From: Halobacterium sp. DL1
GTDB taxonomy: Archaea > Halobacteriota > Halobacteria > Halobacteriales > Halobacteriaceae
DNA length: 64,000 nucleotides
Reading direction: 5' to 3'
Assembly (NCBI GenBank): GCA_000230955.3
Contig: CP007060.1
Span: forward strand, 1,178,001 to 1,242,000
Under the pieces are notes generated by a model that made no database searches, had not been told where the DNA came from, and saw only the letters and a list, made by a program, of their open reading frames with translations. Below, piece after piece: positions 8,990 to 17,090 of the stretch. Every line of letters starts with the position of its first letter. The first letter of the stretch is position 1. Made by a program: the position numbers and the translations under genes.

Positions 8990-9672
8990 TGGCCCACCCC
9001 TGTCGCGTCGACGACCACGCCCGCCACGACGCCGCTGAGTGCGGCGATGACGATGCCGAGGTTCATCGGCACGCCGACGGCGGCGAGCGCGACGAACCCG
9101 CCGACGGCGGCCGCGACTGTCGTCGGTTCGTCGGTTATCGACGGGACCAGGAGCGCGAGGAAGAGGAGGGGGACCGCGAACTCTAGCTGGAACCCGTCAG
9201 GGATGCGGTTGCCGACCAGCACGCCCACCACCGTGCCGAGGACGTACATCCCGTAGATGGCGGCGGAGACGCCGAGGTAGTACGACAGCCGGTCGGTGTC
9301 CTCGTCTCGCTCGTACTCGGTGACGGCGATGGCGAACGTCGTGTCGACGATGAACTGACAGCAGATGAGCCGCCAGCGCTCGGAGAACCGCCGGAAGTAG
9401 GGCGCGATGGCGGCGCTGTACATCGTGTACCGGACGTTCACCACGATCGCCGTGAGGGTGACGACCACGAGGGGCGACCCGCTGTTCAGGAGGTCGATGG
9501 CCGCGAGCTGGGCCGCGCCGCCGAAGATGAGCGCAGACATCGCCACCGCCTGGACGTCCGTGAAGCCGGCCTGGACGGCCGCCGCGCCCGCGACGAACCC
9601 GAACGGGATGTTGGCCGGCATCGCCGGCATCGCTCCCCAGATTCCCGACAGGAAGTCGGCTCGTTCGGTCAT
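8986..9672 (-). CDS. azlC: AzlC-family permease, branched-chain amino acid exporter
   Basis: 228 residues from ATG 9672. PANIPFGFVAGAAAVQAG, FGGAAQLAAIDLLNSG and NVRYTMYSAAIAPYF are the conserved AzlC motifs, spread over about seven membrane helices. It works with AzlD (next gene, 4-base overlap) at the plasma membrane. A 26-base hyphenated palindrome lies 84-109 bases upstream. A LivF remnant from a branched-chain amino acid importer lies just beyond. Confidence 0.92.
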   Translation of the reverse strand: MTERADFLSGIWGAMPAMPANIPFGFVAGAAAVQAGFTDVQAVAMSALIFGGAAQLAAIDLLNSGSPLVVVTLTAIVVNVRYTMYSAAIAPYFRRFSERWRLICCQFIVDTTFAIAVTEYERDEDTDRLSYYLGVSAAIYGMYVLGTVVGVLVGNRIPDGFQLEFAVPLLFLALLVPSITDEPTTVAAAVGGFVALAAVGVPMNLGIVIAALSGVVAGVVVDATGVGQ

Positions 9673-9755
9673 TGACGCGGAGTAGTCGCCGGGGCGTGAA
9701 AGAAGGTTGTCGTTGCGGCAGGGCCAGAACCGACGGCGAAGCCGAGAGACGGGAG

Positions 9756-9781
9756 TTTCCACCGGAGCGCTCCGCGTGAAA
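9756..9781. promoter_or_regulatory. Hyphenated palindrome TTTC-N3-CGGAGCGCTCCG-N3-GAAA
   Basis: A perfect 12-base palindrome (9763-9774) is flanked after 3-base spacers by matching TTTC and GAAA arms. It sits between azlC (start 9672, minus strand) and the LivF remnant (from 9811). Size and symmetry suit a dimeric regulator such as an Lrp/AsnC protein. Function is inferred. Confidence 0.4.
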
Positions 9782-9810
9782 ACGGGTACGTCAAACCGGT
9801 GCGGTCACAA

Positions 9811-10026
9811 CTCTTCGCCCCTGACCTCGTCGACGAGATGTTCGACCGCATCGACGACGTCAACGACGCTGGCACCTCCATCCTGATGGTCGAACAGAAC
9901 GCCAAGGAAGCACTCCGGCGCTGCGACCGCGGCTACGTGCTCGCGCAGGGCGAGAACCGCTACGAGGGCCGCGGCGACGAGCTGCTGGGCGACGACGAAG
10001 TGCGCCAGCAGTTCCTCGGCGACTGA
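9811..10026 (+). pseudogene. livF: C-terminal remnant of branched-chain amino acid ABC ATPase LivF
   Basis: The frame encodes LFAPDLVDEMFDRI, then ILMVEQNAKEALRRCDRGYV and RGDELLGDDEVRQQFLG, the C-terminal third of LivF from just after Walker B. A GTG at 9799 could start a 75-residue peptide, but Walker A, the ABC signature and Walker B are all missing upstream. Only about 72 of the usual 235 residues remain, and no other liv genes are present. The region is best read as a deletion remnant; the sequence retained has no frameshift, so the loss may be recent. Confidence 0.85.
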
Positions 10027-10050
10027 GGCGCCGTTCTTCTCTCCGCGACG

Positions 10051-11022
10051 TCAGAGCGATTGCTCCGTCCCCACGTCAGCGTCGCGGGCAGCGTCGTACA
10101 CCTCGGAGGCGGCAGCGACGTCCAGCACCGCGGTGCCGACGCTCTCGACCACCAGAATCTCCTCGTCGCTCTCGCGGCCCGCGGCCCCCTCTAGCACTTC
10201 GGAGAATGGAATCAGGTTGCCCTCTTCGAGAGTCGACGAGAGCAGGTCCCCGATTCCGGCGACCTCCTCGGGCACGTCCGCGAACACGCGGGCGGCGCGG
10301 TCGAACACCGCGGGCTCGAGTTCCTGCATCTCGGCGTTGTACGAGCCGACGGCGACGACCAGTGTTCCTGGCTGCAGTGCCGCCGCGGGGAACACGGGGT
10401 CGGTACTCGTGGTCGCCGTGACGACGACGTTCGCGTCCTCGACGGCCGCTTCGGGCGACTCGACGGCGGACGCGTCGATGCCGTGGTCCCCGAGGTCGCT
10501 CGCGCAGTCGTGTTTCGAGTCGCTCGGCGAGTAGACCGAGACCGATTCGACGTCGGTGAGCGCGTCGATGGCCCTGGTCTGCCAGCGGGCTTGCGCGCCG
10601 GCGCCGAGGACGCCGAGTCGGACCGGCTCCACGGCGAGTTCGCGGGCCGCGAGCCCACCTATACAGCCCGTGCGGGCGTTCGTGATGCGGGAGCCGTTCA
10701 TGAACGACAGCGGCTCACCGGTCCGGGCGTCCGTGAGCACGATCTGGGCGTGTATCGTCGGCAGCCCTCGCTCCGGGTTGTCCTCGTAGACGCCGACGAG
10801 TTTGGTCGCGAAGTACGATCCTCCGTGGACGTACGCCGGCATTACCAGTCCCATCCCGGGAGCGTCCGCCGAGTCGAGGCCCGCTCCGACCGGGTAGTGT
10901 GGCCGGTCGGGGCGTTCGACCTCGTCGTTGCCCTGCTTGACGAGCGCGCGCTCGACGACGTCCGCCAGCGACTCGAGGTCGAGGATGTCGCCGACGTCCT
11001 CGTCCGACAGTACGAGTACCAT
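10051..11022 (-). CDS. Ornithine cyclodeaminase / mu-crystallin family protein
   Basis: 323 residues from ATG 11022. Conserved pieces are ATKLVGVYEDNPERGLP, DARTGEPLSFMNGSRITNARTG, and the Rossmann NAD-binding motif LGVLGAGAQARWQTRA. The family includes ornithine cyclodeaminase, archaeal alanine dehydrogenase and ketimine reductases, all NAD(P)-dependent enzymes acting on imino/amino acids. The substrate cannot be decided from motifs. Divergent from the small membrane protein at 11252. Confidence 0.88.
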   Translation of the reverse strand: MVLVLSDEDVGDILDLESLADVVERALVKQGNDEVERPDRPHYPVGAGLDSADAPGMGLVMPAYVHGGSYFATKLVGVYEDNPERGLPTIHAQIVLTDARTGEPLSFMNGSRITNARTGCIGGLAARELAVEPVRLGVLGAGAQARWQTRAIDALTDVESVSVYSPSDSKHDCASDLGDHGIDASAVESPEAAVEDANVVVTATTSTDPVFPAAALQPGTLVVAVGSYNAEMQELEPAVFDRAARVFADVPEEVAGIGDLLSSTLEEGNLIPFSEVLEGAAGRESDEEILVVESVGTAVLDVAAASEVYDAARDADVGTEQSL

Positions 11023-11251
11023 AGTCGAGAGGACGCGAGCCACCGGGTTAGGGTTTTCCCGGGGCTCGTCGCACGCGCAGGTGGTCGAGGGACGCCACGC
11101 TACTCGCCGGGTGTCACAGCCTACTCCCGCACTCTGTGTGCGTCCCACGGCGCTGGTTGACCGTCTGCGAGTAATCCCGTCCTACGTCAGCGGCCGAAGG
11201 GGTTATACAGTGTCCTCCCAAGAGAGCTACGAAGCGGTACGAGCAGAACCA

Positions 11252-11503
11252 ATGGACAACAAAATTGGACTCGACGTCGACGCCTTCCTCCGAATGGCCC
11301 GCCGGTTCCCGGTACGAACGGGCATCTTCACGTTCGCACTACCACTGTTCGCGCTCTTCCAGCTGGTGAACGGTCTCGTTCACGGCGGGTCGCTGGAGTT
11401 CATCGCCCTCTTCGCGGTGCTCACTGTCGCGTGTTCGGTGCTGCTCGCTCAGTACCAGGTGGCCGTCTTCCGCCGGCGGCGGCTCACCCGCGAGCGCGTC
11501 TGA
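11252..11503 (+). CDS. Small two-helix membrane protein, unknown
   Basis: 83 residues. Two membrane helices (about residues 24-43 and 48-67) are followed by a basic tail (RRRRLTRERV), which would be cytosolic. A TATA-like GGTTATACAG at 11201-11210 lies 42-51 bases upstream. No family recognised. Confidence 0.7.
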   Translation: MDNKIGLDVDAFLRMARRFPVRTGIFTFALPLFALFQLVNGLVHGGSLEFIALFAVLTVACSVLLAQYQVAVFRRRRLTRERV

Positions 11504-11531
11504 ACGACGCCGGTCGAGAACTGCCGGGGCG

Positions 11532-11984
11532 TCAGGTCGTGGTCCGCCGGACGTCCTCCTGGTTGTCGCGGACCTTGTAGGCGCTGTAGGCGCCCAGAAC
11601 GATGGCCGCCAGGCCGACGATGATGTCGTTCCAGAAGCCGGCGGCGTTCACCGCCTCGGTGGCTCCGGCGTCGGGGCCGACCAGGAACGGCGCAGCGACC
11701 AGCCAGAGACCGACGAGCACGGCGATTATCGCCGCAGCGACGTTTCCGAGTCGCTCGTCAGCGCGTCTAGAGTAGTTGTACGCCCCGACGGCGAGCAGGA
11801 GCGCGCCAACCGCGACGTCGTTCCAGAACTGCCCCGTCGACAGGTCAAGCAACAACACCTGGACGATCATCCACGTGCCCAGCAGTGCGATGAGTGCCGA
11901 CACCCACTTCCCGCTCTCGTCGGGGTTCGGGTCGTACTCTCTGGTCTCAGTTCGTACGTCGTCGTCGCGTTCTGTGTGACTCAT
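11532..11984 (-). CDS. SPW-repeat membrane protein
   Basis: 150 residues. After a charged N-terminus (residues 1-25) come two internally similar halves, each with a helix pair: KWVSALIALLGTWMIVQ and the later GLWLVAAPFLVG, with FWNDVAVGALLLAVGAY and FWNDIIVGLAAIVLGAY as near repeats. This FWND...VGA pattern is the SPW repeat (PF03779). The role of the family is unknown. It has a 174-base upstream gap shared with the divergent FAD oxidoreductase. Confidence 0.85.
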   Translation of the reverse strand: MSHTERDDDVRTETREYDPNPDESGKWVSALIALLGTWMIVQVLLLDLSTGQFWNDVAVGALLLAVGAYNYSRRADERLGNVAAAIIAVLVGLWLVAAPFLVGPDAGATEAVNAAGFWNDIIVGLAAIVLGAYSAYKVRDNQEDVRRTTT

Positions 11985-12158
11985 GCGTGTGCCTCCAGTT
12001 CGACCTTCGCCTCTCAGTTGCAAAAGGACGAAGCCTAGGGTATTAGCCAACCAGGCCGTGCCGTTCCCGCTGATTCGGCCGATTTCGTATGCCAGAAACA
12101 GCGAGCGATCGACCTGGCCCGGTAGATTTATTCGCGTCACGGAGGGAGGATAGTTCAC

Positions 12159-13310
12159 ATGGACGTTGTTGTCGTCGGCGGCGGAATCGTCGGACTGTCG
12201 TCGGCTCACTACCTCGCCGAGCGCGGGGTGGACGTGGTGCTCTGCGAGAAGGGGTCGCTGGGTTCGGCGAGCACCGCACGCTCCGCCGGCGGCATCCGGA
12301 GCCAGTTCTCCACGTCGGTGAACGTCAGGCTCTCGGAAGCCAGCCGCGAGGTGTGGGACGACTTCGAGGCGACGTTCGGCGTGGACATCGAACACCGGCG
12401 CTGTGGCTACCTGTTCCTCGCGCGCAGCGAGGAGACGGCCGGACAGTTCCGGGAGAACGTCGCGATGCAGAACGACCTCGGCGTGGACAGCGTCTTCCTC
12501 GACCCGGCTGACGCTGTCGAGCACTGCCCCGGTCTGGAAGCCGAGAAATTCGTCGGCGCAACCTACAACGCCACGGACGGGTTCGCGGACCCGAACCTCG
12601 CCGTCCAGGGGTACGCGACGGCGGCCCGCGAGGGCGGCGTCGACATCCGGACGAACACGGCGGTCAGTGACGTGCTCACGGACGGGGACCGGGTCACGGG
12701 CGTCGAACTCGCCGACGGCGAGCGCCTCGACGCCGACTTCGTCGTGAACGCCGCTGGCGCGTGGTCGGGCCCGCTGGCCGCGATGGCCGACGTCGACCTT
12801 CCCATCGAACCCCACCGCCGACAGATTGCAGTCGTCGAACCGACCGAACCCGTCGCGGAGACCAACCCGCTCACCATCGACCTCGACAGGGGATTGTACT
12901 TCCGGCCGGAGCGCGACGGCGACGCGCTCGTCGGCGGCCACTTCGGCGGGGACGACGACCCCGTCGACCCGGACCGCTACTCGGAGTCGATGGACATCGA
13001 CTGGGCCGCGACGGCCGTCGAACGCGCCGCCGACTTCACGACGTACTTCGACGGCGAGTCCCGCATCAAGCGCGGGTGGGCCGGCCTCTACGCCGTCACG
13101 CCCGACCACCACGCGATTCTCGAGGAGTCCGCTCCAGGGTTCGTGACGGCCGCCGGCTTCTCCGGGCACGGCTTCCAGCACGCGCCCGCCGTCGGCAAGA
13201 TCGTCGCAGAGATCTGCGTCGACGGCGAACCGTCGCTGACGGACGTCGACGTGCTCTCCAGCGAGCGCTTCGAGGCGGGCGGCGACGCTGTCGAGTGGAA
13301 CGTCGTCTGA
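12159..13310 (+). CDS. FAD-dependent amine/amino acid oxidoreductase (DAO family)
   Basis: 383 residues. The N-terminal dinucleotide-binding motif VVVVGGGIVGLSSAHYLAE and the second FAD strand VVLCEKG are followed by ARSAGGIRSQF. The C-terminal GLYAVTPDHHAILEES and TAAGFSGHGFQHAPAVG match the sarcosine oxidase beta / D-amino acid dehydrogenase group. It should oxidise a secondary or primary amine with FAD. A TATA-like GATTTATTC (12124-12132) and a GGAGGGAGGA Shine-Dalgarno (12141-12150) precede the ATG. Confidence 0.9.
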   Translation: MDVVVVGGGIVGLSSAHYLAERGVDVVLCEKGSLGSASTARSAGGIRSQFSTSVNVRLSEASREVWDDFEATFGVDIEHRRCGYLFLARSEETAGQFRENVAMQNDLGVDSVFLDPADAVEHCPGLEAEKFVGATYNATDGFADPNLAVQGYATAAREGGVDIRTNTAVSDVLTDGDRVTGVELADGERLDADFVVNAAGAWSGPLAAMADVDLPIEPHRRQIAVVEPTEPVAETNPLTIDLDRGLYFRPERDGDALVGGHFGGDDDPVDPDRYSESMDIDWAATAVERAADFTTYFDGESRIKRGWAGLYAVTPDHHAILEESAPGFVTAAGFSGHGFQHAPAVGKIVAEICVDGEPSLTDVDVLSSERFEAGGDAVEWNVV

Positions 13311-13340
13311 GAACCGAGTCGGTTGAGCTGCTCTGCCCGC

Positions 13341-14714
13341 TCAGAACTGGTAGTCCGACTCCCGGACCTGGGCGTACTTCTTCTTCCGGTAGCGGAACTT
13401 CGCGCGCTTGTACTGGGCATATAGTTTGAGCCCGCCGGCCGCCGAGCGGGCGTTCGACTTCGAGATGAGCTTCCCGCTCTCGTTGGACTCCAGCATCTTG
13501 CGGGTGATGCGGATGGTCCGGTCCCAGTCGGCCGGCCCGTACTCGCCGACAACGTCGGCCATCGCGACGTTGCGCCGAATCTCCGTCCCGATGGCGTCGT
13601 GCCACGCGTCGTTGTAGTCGGCGAGTCGGCCCTCGGCGGCGAGTTCACCGGCGAGCAGGCCGGTGCGGTGGGCGACGTGGTCGCCGCCCTCGTGGAACGC
13701 CGAGGTGGTGCCCATCGCCCCGCCGACGACGGCGATACCGGCCGCCGTTGGTGACTCGATGGGGCGCGTCGAGGAGATGGGGTACGTCTCCGTGCTCTTG
13801 GACTTCCCGTGGCCCTCGACCAGCGGGAAGTCGGCCTCGACGTCGTACTCGTCGCCGTACAGTTCCTCCAGCAGGCGACGGATGTAGACGCCGCCGGAGG
13901 GGATCTTCTCGTCGTCCTCGCGGAGCAGTCGCCACTCGCTGGCGTCGAACTCCTCGACGTCCATCCCCATCGGCATCGTGAGGCCGACGCGCACCACGTT
14001 GTCGCGGTTCGGGAACACCCAGGGGTAGGCCGTCTCGCCGGGCATCCACCCCCACCAGAACTTCATCGAGTCCGCGTCGAACAGTTCGTCGGGGAACCGC
14101 CGGTACTCCTGGTAGGCGATGTGGTTCGCAGTGGGCGGGGAGAGCAGTTCGCTGGCCCGTTTCCCGTCGGGCAGCAGCGGGTCGAGGACGCGCATCGTCA
14201 CCTGGCGCTGGGGGCCGTCCGCGAGCACCAGATACTCCGTCGTCACCGCCTCGCCGTCGCCGAGTCTGAGCGTGTGGCTGTGGCCACCCGCGAGGTCCGA
14301 GTCGACCGACTTCACGGTCGTGCCCACGACGTACTCAGCGCCCGCGTCCTCCGCTCGAGAGCGGAGCCAGTCGTCGAACTTCGCGCGGTGGAAGGTGAAG
14401 CCGAAGCCGTCGTAGTCGGCGTCGATGCCTGTGCGGTCGACCGACACCCGTTCGGTGGGGCCGATGAACTCGGCGTCCTCGAGTTCCTGTTCGATTACGT
14501 CCGCGGGGATGTCCTCGAACTCCAGGTCCGCGATGTCGAGCCAGTAGTCGAGGAAGCCCGCGGCGTCCGTCGAGTCCGGTCCGAGTCCCTCCCGGTCGGC
14601 CCGGGGCACGCCCTTCTCGTAGACGACGACGTCCGCACCTCGCTCGGCGGCCGCGTAGGCGGCAGCGGACCCGGCCGGTCCGCCGCCGACGACGGCCACG
14701 TCGACGTTGGTCAT
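13341..14714 (-). CDS. Geranylgeranyl-reductase-family FAD-dependent oxidoreductase
   Basis: 457 residues. It has a GGGPAGSAAAYAAAERGADV FAD site at residues 10-29, YLVLADGPQRQV (the family ADGP motif) and GIAVVGGAMGTTSAFHEGGD near residue 335, as in archaeal geranylgeranyl reductase-like proteins that saturate isoprenoid lipid chains. Trp-rich FWWGWMPGETAYPWVFP replaces the usual YAWVFP segment. The C-terminus is basic (KRAKFRYRKKKY), possibly for membrane contact. It may reduce menaquinone or lipid chains; the substrate is inferred. Confidence 0.8.
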   Translation of the reverse strand: MTNVDVAVVGGGPAGSAAAYAAAERGADVVVYEKGVPRADREGLGPDSTDAAGFLDYWLDIADLEFEDIPADVIEQELEDAEFIGPTERVSVDRTGIDADYDGFGFTFHRAKFDDWLRSRAEDAGAEYVVGTTVKSVDSDLAGGHSHTLRLGDGEAVTTEYLVLADGPQRQVTMRVLDPLLPDGKRASELLSPPTANHIAYQEYRRFPDELFDADSMKFWWGWMPGETAYPWVFPNRDNVVRVGLTMPMGMDVEEFDASEWRLLREDDEKIPSGGVYIRRLLEELYGDEYDVEADFPLVEGHGKSKSTETYPISSTRPIESPTAAGIAVVGGAMGTTSAFHEGGDHVAHRTGLLAGELAAEGRLADYNDAWHDAIGTEIRRNVAMADVVGEYGPADWDRTIRITRKMLESNESGKLISKSNARSAAGGLKLYAQYKRAKFRYRKKKYAQVRESDYQF

Positions 14715-14799
14715 AGTCGCCAGTCACCGCGCTGTCCTTAAAGTGCTTCGAGTTTTCACGCCCACAGCGCTCAAGCGGCCCGCGCCCGTCACCACAGCT

Positions 14800-16083
14800 A
14801 TGCCGCGTCTCGACGACCCAGTGGACGTGGGCGGCCTCGGCCTGCCCAATCGCCTCTACCGCGCGCCACTGCTGGAGTGCGCGGGCACGGACGCGGACAC
14901 AGCGGAGACGCTCGTCGCGGACCTCGAACCCGCGGCCGCGTCGGGCGCCGGCCTCCTCTGCCAGGGGGCGACCATCGTGCGCGGCGAGAGTGGGTGTGCC
15001 GCGCCGAACATGACCCGCGTCCACGACGACGCGTTCGTCGCCACTCTCTCGCCAGTCCCCGAGGCTATCGAGGCCCACGGCGGCCGCGTGTTCGCGCAAC
15101 TTGCCCACGGCGGCCTGCGCTCGATGGAGGTGTGGCACGCGGGCTACCGCGACGCCCACCCTGACCTCGACCAGTTGGCCGTCTCCCGGCCGCCGCCTTC
15201 GATGCGACTCGCCGACCGCATCGGCTTCCTCGACCTCTCCCCGCACGTGCTCTCGACCGACGAGGTGTACGAACTCGCGGCCGACTTCGGACGCGCGGCC
15301 GAGCGACTCGCGGACGCCGGCTACCACGGCATCCACGTCGCCGGCGCGAACATGGGCCTCGTCCAGCAGTTCCTCTCCCCGTTCTACAACCGCCGCGACG
15401 ACGAGTTCGTCGACGGTTTCCGGTTCCTCGAACGCCTCCACGACGAGGTACGGGCCCGCACGGACGTCCCCCTAATCGCCAAGATTCCCTCGGAGTCGCA
15501 GGCGCCGCGGGTGATCCGTCGACGCCTCACCGACGACGACTGCGTCCGACTCTGCGAGCGCGCCGCGGCCATCGGCTTCGACGCCGTCGTCCCCGTCTCC
15601 GGGAGCGTGTTCTGGGACATGCACGTCGTGCGCGGCGAGTACCCCGAGCGCGCGTGGCGGGCGACCCAGTTCCAGTCGGGGTACGCCGAGGCGTTCGGCG
15701 GTCCGTGGCGCGCCCGCCTCGTCTCGCTTGCCAACCGCCTCCAGGCCCGAAACGCCACGTTCGAACCCGCGTGGAACGCCGACCTCTGCCGGCGCGTCCG
15801 GGAGCGCGTAGATATTCCTGTGATGCTGGAGGGCGGCGTCCGCGAGCGCGACCGAATGGACCGCTTGCTCGGCGACGCCTGCGACCTCGTTGGGATGGGG
15901 CGGCCGTTCTACGCCGAACCCCGACTCCCGGCGCGCCTGCTCGACGGCGGCGCTGCGGTCTGCGAGAACTGCAACAACTGCACGGTCCCCCAGGTCACTG
16001 GCGCCCCGGGCATCTGTCGCACGCCGTCGGTGCTCGCCGAACGCGGCCGCCTCGAACGCGAGAACGCCTACGACCGCGACTGA
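14800..16083 (+). CDS. Old-yellow-enzyme family NADH:flavin oxidoreductase, single-domain
   Basis: 427 residues from ATG 14800. The TIM barrel shows RLYRAPLLECAG, FAQLAHGGLRS, GYHGIHVAGAN and VGMGRPFYAEP, as in OYE/2,4-dienoyl-CoA reductase proteins. Near the C-terminus, CENCNNCTVPQVTGAPGIC places four Cys like the 4Fe-4S ligands of 2,4-dienoyl-CoA reductase. The protein stops there and lacks that enzyme's FAD/NADPH domain. It probably binds FMN; whether it carries a cluster is unknown. The 3' end overlaps the methyltransferase gene by 16 bases, convergent. Confidence 0.85.
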   Translation: MPRLDDPVDVGGLGLPNRLYRAPLLECAGTDADTAETLVADLEPAAASGAGLLCQGATIVRGESGCAAPNMTRVHDDAFVATLSPVPEAIEAHGGRVFAQLAHGGLRSMEVWHAGYRDAHPDLDQLAVSRPPPSMRLADRIGFLDLSPHVLSTDEVYELAADFGRAAERLADAGYHGIHVAGANMGLVQQFLSPFYNRRDDEFVDGFRFLERLHDEVRARTDVPLIAKIPSESQAPRVIRRRLTDDDCVRLCERAAAIGFDAVVPVSGSVFWDMHVVRGEYPERAWRATQFQSGYAEAFGGPWRARLVSLANRLQARNATFEPAWNADLCRRVRERVDIPVMLEGGVRERDRMDRLLGDACDLVGMGRPFYAEPRLPARLLDGGAAVCENCNNCTVPQVTGAPGICRTPSVLAERGRLERENAYDRD

Positions 16084-16727
16084 CCCGCGAACAGGCGGAC
16101 GAAGCCGCCGGCCCGTCGCTCGTCGCGGGTGAGCCGTGCGTACTGGGCCATCGCCCCGCGCGCGTCGTCGATGCGGCGGTCGAGTTCCGCGGCGGGGTCG
16201 TCCTCCCCCTCGCCCGGGGACCCGGCCGCGACGAACGCCTCGAAGCCGCGGTTGAGCGGTCGCGCGAACCGGCGGTCGCTGCGGCCGGCCTCGAGCACGG
16301 CGACGTGGCCGTCCGGTGCGAGGCGGTCGACCCACTCCCGGACGCCGGCGACGGGGTCGGGGAGCAGGCCGACGACGAACGACCCGAGTATTCCGTCCAC
16401 GTCGTCGACCGGCGGCCGGCCGGCGTCGCCGCGGACGAGGTGGACGTTCCGCCAGTTCGACCGCTCGACGCCCGCCTGGGCCTGCGAGAGCATCTTCGGC
16501 GTGAGGTCGACGCCGACGACCGTCCCCTCGGGACCGACGCGCTCGCGGAGGTAGCCGAGGTTCGCGCCCGTGCCACAGCCCAGGTCGACGACCGTGTCGC
16601 CCGCGGTCAGCGCGAGTGAGTCGGCGGCCTCGGCGCGGAGGCTGCCGAGGCCGGGGAGGAGCCGGCTGAACCAGTCGTACGCGCGGGCCCAGCGGCCGTA
16701 GAACGCCTGCGTCTCCGCGAGAGTCAC
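16068..16727 (-). CDS. Class I SAM-dependent methyltransferase
   Basis: 219 residues from a GTG. Motif I is VVDLGCGTGANLGYL (residues 46-60), followed by VVGVDLTPKML and APDGHVAVLEAG. The N-terminal FYGRWARAYDWFSRLLPG is typical of UbiE/phosphatidylethanolamine-type methyltransferases acting on quinones or lipids. The substrate is unknown. It is convergent with the OYE gene. Confidence 0.87.
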   Translation of the reverse strand: MTLAETQAFYGRWARAYDWFSRLLPGLGSLRAEAADSLALTAGDTVVDLGCGTGANLGYLRERVGPEGTVVGVDLTPKMLSQAQAGVERSNWRNVHLVRGDAGRPPVDDVDGILGSFVVGLLPDPVAGVREWVDRLAPDGHVAVLEAGRSDRRFARPLNRGFEAFVAAGSPGEGEDDPAAELDRRIDDARGAMAQYARLTRDERRAGGFVRLFAGQSRS

Positions 16728-16775
16728 GCCACTACGTTCTACGGGCCGTCACAAAAGTCCGCGGGCCCGTTGGGT

Positions 16776-17090
16776 TCAGTCGACGCGCTGGACTGGCTTG
16801 AGGCCGTAGGCGAGGCTCCCGACGAGTCCGAGCACGAGCGGGATGGCGAGACTCACGTACAGGAGCTGTCCCGACCCCCAGTACGCCGCCAGCCTGCCCG
16901 CGTCCGAGAGCACTGCGAGGAAGACGACCCAGGCGAGGAGGCCGAACCCGAGGCCGGCGGCGAGCGCGCGCGACCACGAGCGGGCGAGCGCGCCGACCAG
17001 GACCCCCCCGACGAGCAGGCCGACCCAGTGGAACCACGCGACGGCGAGCCCGACGACGGCAGAGACCCCCATCCAGGCGAGGCGCCGCAT
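16776..17090 (-). CDS. Small multi-pass membrane protein coupled to penicillin acylase
   Basis: 104 residues with about four membrane helices separated by short loops (RSWSRA, SDAGRLAAYWGSG). Its ATG overlaps the stop of the penicillin acylase gene as TGATG, so the two are surely cotranscribed and probably translationally coupled. No known family recognised. It could anchor or assist the acylase at the membrane, which is inference from the coupling alone. Confidence 0.75.
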   Translation of the reverse strand: MRRLAWMGVSAVVGLAVAWFHWVGLLVGGVLVGALARSWSRALAAGLGFGLLAWVVFLAVLSDAGRLAAYWGSGQLLYVSLAIPLVLGLVGSLAYGLKPVQRVD

